DNA from: Haliclona indistincta
Lineage: Eukaryota > Porifera > Demospongiae > Haplosclerida > Chalinidae
Assembly (NCBI GenBank): GCA_964017065.1
Contig: OZ024784.1
Coordinates: 5,127,152 to 5,191,151 of the forward strand
Reading direction: 5' to 3'
Length of the DNA: 64,000 nt
The notes under the pieces are model-generated. The model saw nothing but the letters and a program-made list of their open reading frames with translations. It was not told where the DNA came from and made no database searches. The stretch's first letter is position 1. Every line of letters begins with the position of its first letter. The position numbers were made by a program, and so were the translations under genes. Below, piece by piece: positions 1 to 11,200 of this stretch.

Positions 1-200
1 ACTATTGCAGTAGTTGTGAGTGTATTTGCTGCATTATTATTGTTAGCAGCAGTGGTGACAGCAGTGATACTGGTGGTGATATTCCTGAGATACAAGTCAC
101 GCAGCGATAAGTGAGCTTTGATTGTCTTCATGCTTAATTAAATCTTTTCATCCACAGAAAGGAAAAACCTATACAAGAGCTCGCAACTATGCAAAAATAA
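1..200 (+). CDS. 3' end of a single-pass membrane receptor (partial, third A/B-type paralogue)
   Basis: The window opens inside the transmembrane exon (1-110), which encodes about 28 hydrophobic residues and then a basic stop-transfer segment (LRYKSRSDK). A donor AA|GTGAGC follows at 111 in phase 2, the same position and phase as the transmembrane exons of receptors A (11449) and B (20949). A CCACAG acceptor at 157 opens a last exon that adds a short tail ending ATMQK and a stop at 198-200. The short tail, phase and location at the head of the array make it a third tandem copy of the A/B family. Reading straight through the donor instead gives a stop at 112-114. The ectodomain lies outside the window, so the family call rests on this exon only. 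Confidence 0.5.
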
Positions 201-640
201 CTTTACTAGTCATCTATGTTATTGCCCAAGCTTGTGACACCGTAACCTTCTTTCTTCTTTGTAGTATAAATGACACTTCTGTTCTGGTTGAGGACACACT
301 TCTATAGTATTGTTGTGTTCAAGCATACAGTGTGCATGATGATTAAGATATTTTAGTAAAATTATAATGATAAAAGACACTTGAAAGTGACCGATGCAAT
401 GGTGTATGGCTACAGTTATGCATATACCTCATCTGTGCCCAAGTTCCTCACAGAATTCTCGTTGGTTCATGGTGCGTTACCTTCAGAATTCGATATTTAG
501 TGGTAGCTATTCTAGACACTTCAATAATTTGAGATATATTCTCATTTGTATGCAAGTAAATGTGCAGGGAATGATAAAACACACTTATGAGAAGTGGTAT
601 GATCAGTACAGTTAGCAAGACTAGGATAATGGACAGTAAT
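201..640. other. Intergenic, no gene seen
   Basis: This is AT-rich spacer between the partial receptor and the inverted-repeat element at 641. Short ORFs at 122-307 and 394-615 show no recognisable domain, no splice logic and no paralogue support. Confidence 0.5.
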
Positions 641-1129
641 TGGGGCGAGCCTGAGCGAGCCCCATATGGGATCGAAAAGCGTCCCCCGCGAACTATCTAT
701 CTATCTATCTATGTATGCGTACGTCTTTCCGTAAATGCCCTCACGCTCTAATTCACCGAACGGTTCAATTTTGCCGCGTGTGTATTACGTCATATCATGC
801 ATGCTTGCAGCAAAGAGAAGCCATCAATATTCCACCACAATGGCATGGCTTAGATGCAAACTGTCTTTTGCTGCTGTCCGCTCAGCAATTAGATGCATCA
901 GAGGAAGCCGCTCCTCGCTTCATCGGCCAGTGACTGACTCTAACATCACCCTGGCATCCTCTGAGAGCCGCCTTCCTCTTAACTTCTAACCTATTATAGT
1001 ATAGCAACAATACTTATTATTATTATCATTATATCTAACATTAATTTTATTAATAATAGTTTAGTGTTAGTCTATTTATTGTACTACTGTGTGTGGTTAA
1101 TTGTACTAGTAGATCTGTAAAAAAAGACG

Positions 1130-1600
1130 ATGGATCCTGATACTACTATTCCAGTGCGTGATTATTCTTCAAAGAAAGAAGAACAACTTCTAAGGAGAAG
1201 AGTGCGTGAAAGAGCTCGCCGAGCTGCTGAAACTGCAGAGGAAAAAGAGCAGAGACTGAGCAAGCGAAGAGCTCGTGATAAGGCGCGACGTGCTGCCCAG
1301 CGTGATGAACAGCATGCTGAACAAAGAAAAACAATGCTACAGCAGTTGAGACGCCAACAGCAAGAACGACGTGATGCTGAGAGTAGTAAACAGAGAGAAG
1401 ACAGGCTGCAGCACATGAGAGACCAAGAACACGAGCGACGTGATGCTGAGAATAGTGAACAAAGAGAAAACAGGCTACAGCACATGAGAGACCAAGATCA
1501 CCAGCGACGTGATGTTGAAAGTAGTGAACAAAGAGAAAACAGGCTGCAGCACATGAGAGACCAAGAACACCAGCGACGTGATGTAGCAGCTCACAGATAG
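1130..1600 (+). CDS. Arg/Glu-rich protein with 23-residue STPR-like tandem repeats
   Basis: The 156-residue ORF begins MDPDTTIPV. From about residue 20 it is built of charged 23-residue units of the form RLQHMRDQEHERRDAENS followed by EQREN; the last three are nearly identical. The 23-residue period and the RxRERxRRAAET composition match the 'score and three' (STPR) repeats known as DNA-binding modules in animals, also common in proteins of invertebrate mobile elements. The frame stops at 1600, but the next frame is open from 1582 and continues the coiled-coil character to 1896. The two ORFs are therefore probably one gene broken by a single-base shift near 1580, or joined by an intron I cannot define. 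Function is unknown; DNA binding is an inference from repeat type. Confidence 0.45.
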   Translation: MDPDTTIPVRDYSSKKEEQLLRRRVRERARRAAETAEEKEQRLSKRRARDKARRAAQRDEQHAEQRKTMLQQLRRQQQERRDAESSKQREDRLQHMRDQEHERRDAENSEQRENRLQHMRDQDHQRRDVESSEQRENRLQHMRDQEHQRRDVAAHR

Positions 1601-1896
1601 CTGAAGATCAGGTAGATGTGGCTGACCAACCAGCTTCAGATGGTCATGAAAAGCTACAATTGCAACTCAACAGGCTGGAGGAACTAGTTAAAGAAACTGC
1701 AAATAAAACAAACCAGCTGTGGAAAATTGAAGTCGAGAGGAAGCGACAGAGAGAAAAAAGAGCCAGAGAAATTGAAGAAGAAGAAAGTATTAAGAAAAGA
1801 ATTAAGATTGAAGAGACGGAGAGAGAGAGAATAAGAACAGCTGCAGCAGAAAAAGATTCTGCAGCACCAAAGAAGAAGTCAGTTACTTTTAAATGA
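1582..1896 (+). CDS. Coiled-coil continuation of the 1130 ORF (frame-shifted)
   Basis: This frame is open from 1582 (CSSSQIAEDQVDV...) to a stop ending at 1896; the first usable internal start codon is unclear. It encodes a highly charged helical segment with leucine heptads (LQLQLNRLEELVKET), a Lys/Arg/Glu-rich helix and a basic C-terminus ending KKKSVTFK that resembles a nuclear localisation signal. It has no separate promoter or ATG context and fits best as the C-terminal half of the STPR-like protein. Confidence 0.35.
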   Translation, partial: CSSSQIAEDQVDVADQPASDGHEKLQLQLNRLEELVKETANKTNQLWKIEVERKRQREKRAREIEEEESIKKRIKIEETERERIRTAAAEKDSAAPKKKSVTFK

Positions 1897-2153
1897 CTAT
1901 TATCCCATTATCATCATCATTATACAATCGCTATATCAACTATCTTGAACTATAATCATCATTCATATTGCTATCCATTCTATTATTCCAACCAACTATC
2001 CGATTTTGTGATTTTTACTGTTACATGTACGTACAGTTCGCTCAGGCTCGCCCCACATTGTCTTTACAATCATCTAGTATTTAGGCACGATCGTGAATTC
2101 GATCATCACCGGCCCTGCCCCTGCCCTGCCTACACGCACGTTCCGGACGTCAC

Positions 2154-2161
2154 TATAAAAA
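2154..2161 (+). promoter_or_regulatory. Putative TATA box of receptor A
   Basis: TATAAAAA lies 46 bp upstream of the receptor A start codon at 2207, in a locally GC-rich stretch after the inverted-repeat element. Spacing allows a transcription start near 2183-2190. No equally clear TATA box is seen upstream of receptor B, whose 5' flank is not homologous. Confidence 0.35.
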
Positions 2162-2206
2162 GCGAGCATTTTTAGTCGGAGAGTAATATAAACCTGGCGC
2201 TACATT

Positions 2207-5200
2207 ATGGCTAAGACGTGGGTCTTACTTGTTATCATTTTGGCCGTGATCTTTCAACTTCCAAACACAGCAGCTGTGACAGCAAGTAAGCTGGTTTACT
2301 AACTGGCAACGTGACATGTATGTATACATGTACGCCTACAATATAATCACTGAATCAGCTGTTTGCAAGCTTTTAGCTTGTCAGGCCTGCAGGATACCCT
2401 GCATAGATAAATTATCAATGCTAGAGTACATTTTGTTTCCAGCAAAGCTCCGGGTATGTGTACTTATTGTATTACAGTCATGTATCCAGCTCGAAATCAA
2501 GTTCCGTAGATGTTTTGATATCAGGGGAATCCCGAGGGAGAAACCTGAATATTAAAAATCATTGATGGCCTGACCACATAATGACACAGCAGTGTAAATC
2601 TGTAAACACCTTGTGGGTAGTCAGGGACTCCAACACTTACTGTTTCGTGTAATTCATGAACTAATATGGAAACATTATAGTGACTCTAGTATGCATGAGT
2701 GCAATCATAGTTGTACTAATGATAACTTTACTATAATTATAATACATTTGTAGTTTAAGCACCGTGTTAAGCCAGGAAAACCCGAACTATTCTTTCTTGC
2801 TGCCCTTTGCACAATATAATCTACAGTGTCCTGGCTATTACTTGCCCATTTTACAAGGAAAATGGGTGTACCCACACTCCAGTAGCACTTGCCGTATTTG
2901 GAACAAAATTATTTCGTACTCGGCAATCAGGAGAGACCCACATAGGGGTGGGTGGGTCGTGGGGAGGGCGTCAGGTGGCATTTTTTTGGCGCTCTGGCAA
3001 AAGGAGATGTATCTTCTTCCATCGCTCTTGCTGGTAAGGGATTTTTGCCGAAATCGTTTGTTCTCATTAAATATTCGCCCCTCTGTAACTTACAGACAGA
3101 GACCTTTTTGCAAAATCCCATACATACGTTTCTTCCTTGTGTACCAAAGTTTATGTCTGACATTTTGTGTGGGTGTGGCATGCTCAGGAAAGAAACGCAA
3201 CTTTTCGTCATTGGGTGGGGCTTGCTACGCCCACAAGACGAATGGCGACTTTCTTGGGTGATCAGTGTGACTGACCAAGCCTTCAACTAACAGTAGAAAC
3301 CAAAATATTCGTAATCCTGATGTTTGGGATTTCCACCCTTAAGTGCTCTATGGCGTATAATTGCATGACCCGAGTGTAATTTTATGCCGTAGAGCACTTG
3401 ATGCGGTGATTTAACTGGTTTAAAGTGTGACCTAGCCGAAACTGGCCCAGAGTCGATCAATATGCGAACAAGTTTTCTCGAGTAGTTGCCTGTGGCCCCG
3501 CTCTATCAAGTGCTCTATGACGCATGCGCTCTATGGGATTTAGAGCACCGGCGTATGATATCATCTTTTACATAACATAATCTCTCTGATAATGGATAAT
3601 GTACATAATCTCTTGACATAACTAGAGTTCTAATGAACACATACCCGTGCGCTGAGCTAAGAGCTGAACACGACTACTCCAGCATTACTGCAGTCTGCAA
3701 CACTAACGTTACAGCTAGTCTATAGACAGCTCCATGATAAATTGATGATAGCGTAGCTAACATAATGCACTAATCGTGTTCTGAGCTAAGAGACTACTCC
3801 AGCATTACCGCGTGCAACACTCACGTTACAGCTAGTCCATAGACAGCTCCAGATAAATTGATGATAGCATAGCTACCATACATGCACTAACAGGTGATTG
3901 GCATATCACAGAAGGTCTCAAGAAAGACTGATACCGTATGTTCAAAGGCCTCAAGAAGTTTAATGACTCTGGTGTACGGATACATGTGAGACTGAGTGAG
4001 GACATCAATATGGTAGGGTGACACACTCACAATACCGTAAAGTGCTCTTACAACGACACGTAGCTTTAGAAAGCCATGGATTAGCCGCTCGAGCAAGGCT
4101 TGCCAGCACAGAAAACGTCTTTATAGGACTATAAATTCAGTGAAGAAACTGCAAAGTGCACTTTTGTGACGAATTTCGAGCGGTGAGACAAGCGTGTTTT
4201 TTGTCCACACACACACACACACACACCCACACACATATAGACGGACACAAACGCATAACCCTGGCGCATACTGCGCACGGGTAATAACAGCCTATTGATC
4301 AACTGTATGCACTCTGTTTCATAGACATGTTTGTCCAATAGCCCATTGTTTATACGCATGAATTAATGCAGCATGCGTATAAGTAGCCTTATCAACTGAA
4401 CACCATTCATTCATGTATGCATGTATGTTAGCCTTGTTCCCAGCCCTTCAGAAGAGGGCCTGCTGTCTGCGCATGCTCCTTTTTTGGGGGATATCGGATA
4501 TTTATTGTATGCGTCCATACTACATTTGAAGTAGCAGTGCAGCTCAGTGATCATCTACACACGCCACCAGATGTTGTTCGAAAACACCATCTGATTACGC
4601 TGAAGTCTTTGAAGTGTAGCTTCACGTTGAATTTGGAACAACGCGAGGCACTTTAGCACTGAGAAGGGCCCTGTAATTAACGTTACATCCTGCCCACGCA
4701 TTTTTTCATACTACCCACGCATTTTGAATAATTTTTACATGCATTTGCAAACAGTATTTACCAGACCCTCTTTTGGAGAGACTATGAATCAGACTAGTAT
4801 ATTATAATTATATGTATGTATGATGCAGGTTGTCCTGGATCGCCTCAGTTTGATTTGACTTTCAATGAACTAAACTACACCTTTGAACATCCATACACTT
4901 CCAATTCATCCACCCCAGTTGGAAATCTCATACTCTTTATACGGAAAGATTTTTTCACTGAAAACTTTGGTAACAAGACTTCAATAAGCTTGAATTTTTT
5001 TTTCATCGCGAGAGCCCACTTGGCAATAGATGGTGTGGAAATGGAGTTTCCAATTGATGATGATGGTGCACTTGGGATTGGGACACAACGTCGAATATGG
5101 ACACATCAGATGATGGCAGAAGTTACTATCAATAGCACTGAATATACGGAGTGCATTTCTGAAGATACTGTATACCTCAGTATACCAGTGGTTTTTCTAC

Positions 5201-8200
5201 TTCAAAAAGGCCCACGAGTAGTTGGACGTCGAAGATGGCGTATTAATCTTGTAACAATAGGTTCTGATGAAATGACAATGAATGTTGCTGATTTTGCTCA
5301 TTTTAATGCAACAGTTGTCACTGTTGTTGCAAGGCCTGTTCAAAGTAAGCAGCATTATTGGCGGCTTACTATTAATGTTATTTTATTATAATTATATTCA
5401 CTTGTAGAGTGCAATCAGACACATTACATCTTTGAAAGTGACACTTGTGTTACAGACTGTCCCTGTCATTTGAAGACATTTCCTGATTTTTGCTATGAAT
5501 GTGAGTCACATTATGCTGTGTGTTATGTGACTCATTAGTTATGAGAAGACTTCACTTGATTTAGAGATAGGTCTTATAACCTTCAGATATTGGTTTTCTG
5601 AAAAATGAAGTTACCCAATATTATGTATTAGTTGACCATTATAATTCGAATTGTTGCAATTTTACTATGTTGCATGTGTCTTAGATCTTACATGTGATAA
5701 ATTTTAGAAAGGCTCCTTAGCCTATTCTTGCACTCCTTGAGTCGCAGTATTTCACCCCACTTATTTATTAATGCACACTACAACCTTTTTAAAAAAACTA
5801 CAGTGGTACCTCTTTAAGGTGGCGGGCACCCGTTCGCTATGAATATTAATGAGATTTTTAGAGGGCTCAGAACGTCCGACTGAAAGATCCAAGCAGTGCA
5901 AAACTCGCTGCGAAGCATCATACTATGCGTCCTAGCATATAAAACAACTCTCGGCAAAATCTGTAGAGCGCGAAGTGCACGGCTTACACGAACGTTGTAA
6001 CAATTTTTCTCGCCAAATTTGTGAACGTGAGCAGCTAGCAGGACCACGATCAGCAGCCCAATAGTAAGCTATTACAATTTTCTAGGTCGTGTCGGATGCT
6101 TTTCGGAAAATTATTTCCTTCATCTGATTTATGAGCTTATATCGTCGAGAATACGCCAGTGGGCTACACAAAGCCAGAGCTACCTAAATTTTAAGAACGA
6201 ATTTCCACAAAACCATCCGACACGACCGCTTAGCTACACACTCGTCCAGGTTAGCCATTATAAGATGCTACGATTCTGCTTAAATTTGGCGAGAAGTTTC
6301 GATATTCAGTTGTTTTCCTTGGCAAAACAGCTGGCTGTTATGAATATAATTACCACCCCATTCTACAATGTAGCCTGTTGCGCGGGCGCCGTGGTTGCCC
6401 TGAAGTAATGATATTCATACTGCGCATACTGCGCGTATTATTGTGCGCACTAAAAAGGTACCCGCCACCTTAAGGGACCACCCATAGCCACGTGAACAAG
6501 CGCTCGGCAAAGAGAAGCGCTCATCACACCAAACACGTGCAGCAACAACACACCTACTTTAGTCCTCATGCGCAATGCGCATTTACACAATTCGTATTAA
6601 TCCAGATCGAAACCACCTCTGGATGTAGATTGGGATCTAACCGGTTCGAATCCAGTTGATTCGATTACGTTTTGGTGTGAACGTGACTGATACGCATTGA
6701 ATCGCATGAATGTGTGAACACACCTTAGTTTTCAATTATAATTATGTTAATTATATTATCCACTCAGTCTCAGTTGGAGAATTCAGCCAAGCCATAACTT
6801 ATGTTCCTGTACCAGCAAACATTACCAATGGAACTATTGCTACCATTAATGTGCTACTTGATCAAAGCATTCTGCCTGACAACCAGGCACTATTATCCTT
6901 TATTACTAGCTATATTCGAGTGAGAGGTGATCAAATAAGTCATGATAAGCGACCAGAAGTGAAACTGTCAATACTATCTTCAGTTGTGAACCTCACTATT
7001 GTCATGAATGCTTTTTTTGGGTTTTCTGCTATGAATTTGAATGTAAATAGTCTCGAAGATTGTGGTAAATATAAAATTGTACCGCTACAATTGAACCTTG
7101 TTACTCCTTCAATCAACCAGCTTGGGGAACACATCATCTTCATCAGTGGATCAATAGTGACGATGGAATTTTTAACTCAGATAGTTGTGGATGTGGAAAC
7201 TAGCACCTGTGAGTATCAACTCTGCATCTTCTGTTTGCTTGTGATTTTTGTGTGTAACAATTAACTTAATTGTTATTCACTGTTTCTCTCTCCAGCTTGT
7301 ACTGATGGACCAAACAATTTGCTTAATCTACTAGACCAACGATGTGTTTCAGAGTGCCCCTGTGGCTTCATTCCTTCCCAGCATACCACAATGTCTTACT
7401 GTGATCCAGGTATTCCTTTACAAGCAACAAGACTAACAATTATTATTATTATTATTATCACTGTACAGTTGATAACACAACAAGACCTGCTTGGTTTGCA
7501 GATGACCAATTGAGGATTGTGGCTAATGAGGGAACCTCTATAAATGGAACTTTTAAACTATATACTAGTTTTATGTTCCGTCGTCTAAGCAGTGATTCCT
7601 TGATATCCACTGACTCAGTGACTATGCAGCTAAGAATTGAACAGGTATCATCGAGTACATTGCAATCGTCACTACAATTAAATGGTGAACTTATTCAAAA
7701 CCGAAATATATCGTTGAATAGCTCCTACTTGGAAAGTAGAGGTCTTGAGAGTTGTGATGATGAGTCAAGCTCATACATAACAATCACTAGTGTAATCCCT
7801 GAAGTGCCTGAAGCTGGAGAGTACAGCTTTGACATCGTTGCTCGCTTTACATCAACTGTGAATGAAATAGAAAATGATCTGAGAAATGATCGTCCAGTCA
7901 ATGTTACTCAAGTATTAAGAGTAAATTTGGAGGGTCAGTGGTTATCTTCATTTTCACATTGAATTACGTTGCATTTTTATAGCCTTAAGTATTACTCCTA
8001 CAATAACCAGTATGATGACTAGTACAGTCAGACCATCTCCATCTGTTAGTCTTGTGCCTGATATTGATCAAGTTATTGCCATCCTTTCTATAGAAACCGT
8101 AAGCAAGATAATATTATATTGTGCTATGTAATTTACATGATGCTTGATTAGTTCACGCCAGAGAAGAAAACTGCATTCCAAAACACAGTTGCAGATTCAG

Positions 8201-11200
8201 TTAGTATGCACTGTGCAAACAATGAAGATCAATGTAGAGGAATGAACAAAAGGTACCATAACTGTCTAAATGTTGAGCTGGTTTTGTATAAGTGTAAATT
8301 TATGTTTGCATACCTGCTGTGAAGGAGGATTGCGCTGGGCTTTTGAAATGGTGTTCACACAATAGGTACACGTATAGTCGATTGTACGCATAAATAATCG
8401 CAGCGCTGCTTATCGTCTGCTTTACAAGCGCAGTTAGAAAATGATAGTGATTGAAAATGAGTGGGTGGGGTAACTTGGAACACTGCCCATTCTTCACTTT
8501 CTTGAGGCCGCATGGTGAGAAGAAAAGGAGAATGAGAATAAAGGTGAATTCTAGTGTACTTCTTCTTTTACCATAAAGGAGGACTACTGTAGTGGTACTA
8601 TATTGCAAGCCAACACATGTGTAATGGTACCATCGCCAGCACGAGTCACAACCAATTTAGTCTTTTTGCCTGGTCTCATCTTCAGTCTTGTAGTACCCAC
8701 CACAATGGTCTACATCCTCTAATGTTGACAGTGTCATGATCTACGTAAAACAATAAGCTGATCGACCTTCTATGTCAATCATTAACCTCTTCAGGCTCTT
8801 CATCTGTTGATTCGTCAGGTACATGTACTGACTGTGCTGCTAGACTCTGATTGTACTGACTGTGCACATGTACTGACTGTGCTGCTAGACTCTGGTAATG
8901 TTTTGCAGTGAGTTAATTCAAAACCTTTCTTGGTCTTATTGCTTTCTCTGCTCGCTCTTTAGCCTTCTGCTTTGCTTCTCCTCTCGCTTTTTGTTTGCCC
9001 TCTCTTCTTTCTGCCCCGCATTCTCCTGCTTCTGTTGGTCTTCATCTTCCAACCTGTCGAAAATGTCGTTCTCTGTCAACGCTTCACCAGAATACATTGG
9101 CTTTATCCTCCTTCTCTCTGTCTTCTTCTCCTGTTCCTTCTTTAGACCAATTAGCTTGGTATAGTAGTCACACAAGTAAAGCCTTGCTGGAGTAACCTCT
9201 ACCTGATGAATGCACTTGCAGCATGTGATCTGGATTATGATGTGATGTTCAGCTTCTTCTGCACTGCTTGTGACTAATGGTGCTGTTGGAGGAGCGGTAT
9301 CTTCTGTTGTTGATGACACTGCCGGAAGTGATGGTACATAGCTAGATTTAAGAATGCTCTCTTTTGACAGTGGACACAATACTGCTTTCCTGAAGCTTGC
9401 CGTTAGATGAGCTGGAGTGAACGACTCTTCCCACAGCTTCTTTAAAAGCTCTGGAAACTCTGTTTTGCTGACAGCTTCAGTACAGGTTTCTAGCTTGTGG
9501 TTCTTTAGAATTTTCCCCAGTAACTCTTCAATGGACCATGCACCCTACTGAAGTGCATGCGTTGTGTGCGAAGGTAGGCATAGTAACATCACACCTCTCT
9601 CTTGCAAGCCTGATTAACTAAAGTGGTATGTGTGAAAGATGACCATCTAAAAATAACAAGACAGACCATGATTCAAGGAGACCAGTAACGTCAAAAAGAA
9701 AGAGCTTCTTCAACCTATCTAGAAAGTTTGGTCGCTCTATCCAACTTTATTCGGATGCTGAGTACAGTGTACCAGCTGGTCCACCCTTCGTCTAGCTGCT
9801 CCAAAGATTTTGCCTTTATACACAACATAAGGTGGAAGCTGTGTAACCATCAGCTGCCCCACACCCAAGCACTGTTATGTACTCACGTCCCAATCCACCA
9901 CCTGTTTCAGACATTCTTTCACCTCTTCTGGAGAGCACTTTCTTGGATGCAATGTCAGTAGAGAATGCTCAATTGCACATTCGTTTCTGAGCTTTTCTGT
10001 TGTCAGGTCACCTAGACCTGCTCTATTGACTGATGTGGTCACCTTGTCAATCCAGGTACTTACTGCCCCTTCTGTTAGAGCAGTTGCCCGATTGGCTGGC
10101 AGATGCTGAGGTTTTCACTCAGTGAGACAAGGCCATCTGTGCATGAATCCAAGCCACCAATCTTTACCTGGCCTATCTTGTTGGAAGGGATTTGGTCTTC
10201 CAATGTCACAGAGATATTCCATGACTATGAATGTCCCTTGTCAGTCCGAACCCTATCTCTTGCAATACCTGACATCTGACGACTATCTTTTTTTCTTCGG
10301 CTTGTGTTAGTATTGTCGGTCCATGTTGCTTTTTACTCTTACCTAAACATTGATGTATTTGTGTATACCAGTAGTTGTACCTGTGTGGTGATATTACAGT
10401 GTAGACTTTTTAAGCAGAATTTTTTCGCCGTATTGGTAACAGAACTGACTTTCCACCTGCTTCAAGACGTTTTAACGGTCCTTTGAGCTGCTCATCTGTC
10501 CACTTGCCTGTGCGCTTCCGAGGTATTACATGCAGTTTCACGGACAAATTTAAATTATTTCCTGCATTCAATCTGCACCGTAGGACGTGACTAAATTTGA
10601 TCAGATGATCGTAAATAAAAATAATTTATATTATAACACAAACAAAGAAGTATGATTGCAGAGTACAGCAGAGTGTTCTCTTGCTGGTCTTCTACACTGA
10701 CAGTAATAGCTTGTTATCAATGCCAGGAGAATCCAGAGACGATTTAAAATTAGTTTGTGCGATTTGCTGCCAGTTGAGTACAAATACTTAATCTAAAAAC
10801 ACTGTAAAAAAGGGAGAGAAAGGCGTGCATCTATAGATAAGAAATGACACTCACTCACCTTCTAGCTGAGTTGACACAGCAGTAGCTGTTGTGATGTACG
10901 AGGTCCAAGTTTAAATTTTGTTTCAAGTTACCCCATGTTCAAAGTTACCTTAACATAGATTCGCTGTTTGTTATTTAAATTCCTATGGTATCACAATATT
11001 CTTGATGGTATTGTATTGTTTACTGCAGACAAGTAGTTGCTGTGCAGGCTGATGATGTGGTTATAGTAAGTGACACGGAACATTCTGGAGGAATTCAGCT
11101 ACAGTTCTACGTGAAGAGAATGGGAGGAGTGATTCCACCACAAGCAGTTGTAACTGCAGTAGAGGTAACATACAACAGACATGAAATCGATCCTGTACAT

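Larger units (their letters stand above)
641..2055. mobile_element. 1.4-kb element with 18-bp perfect terminal inverted repeats carrying coiled-coil ORFs
   Basis: The sequence TGGGGCGAGCCTGAGCGA at 641-658 recurs as an exact reverse complement at 2038-2055. The left end also folds on itself (TGGGGC...GCCCCA at 641-664). Between the ends lie a TCTA microsatellite (about 693-712), a GC-richer unique stretch, an AT-rich stretch and two adjacent ORFs (1130-1600 and 1582-1896). No clear target duplication is visible and no transposase is recognised, so this is a non-autonomous element or one of unknown class. It lies just upstream of the receptor A promoter. Confidence 0.5.

Noticed and set aside
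2764..3290. Overlapping ORFs of 112-165 residues in receptor A intron 1
   Set aside because: They lie within the 567-bp insertion, have no recognisable domain and no counterpart in receptor B.
8936..9379. 147-residue minus-strand ORF as a host gene
   Set aside because: It lies inside the pogo-like element and matches the C-terminal part of its transposase, seen again at 18508-18882.
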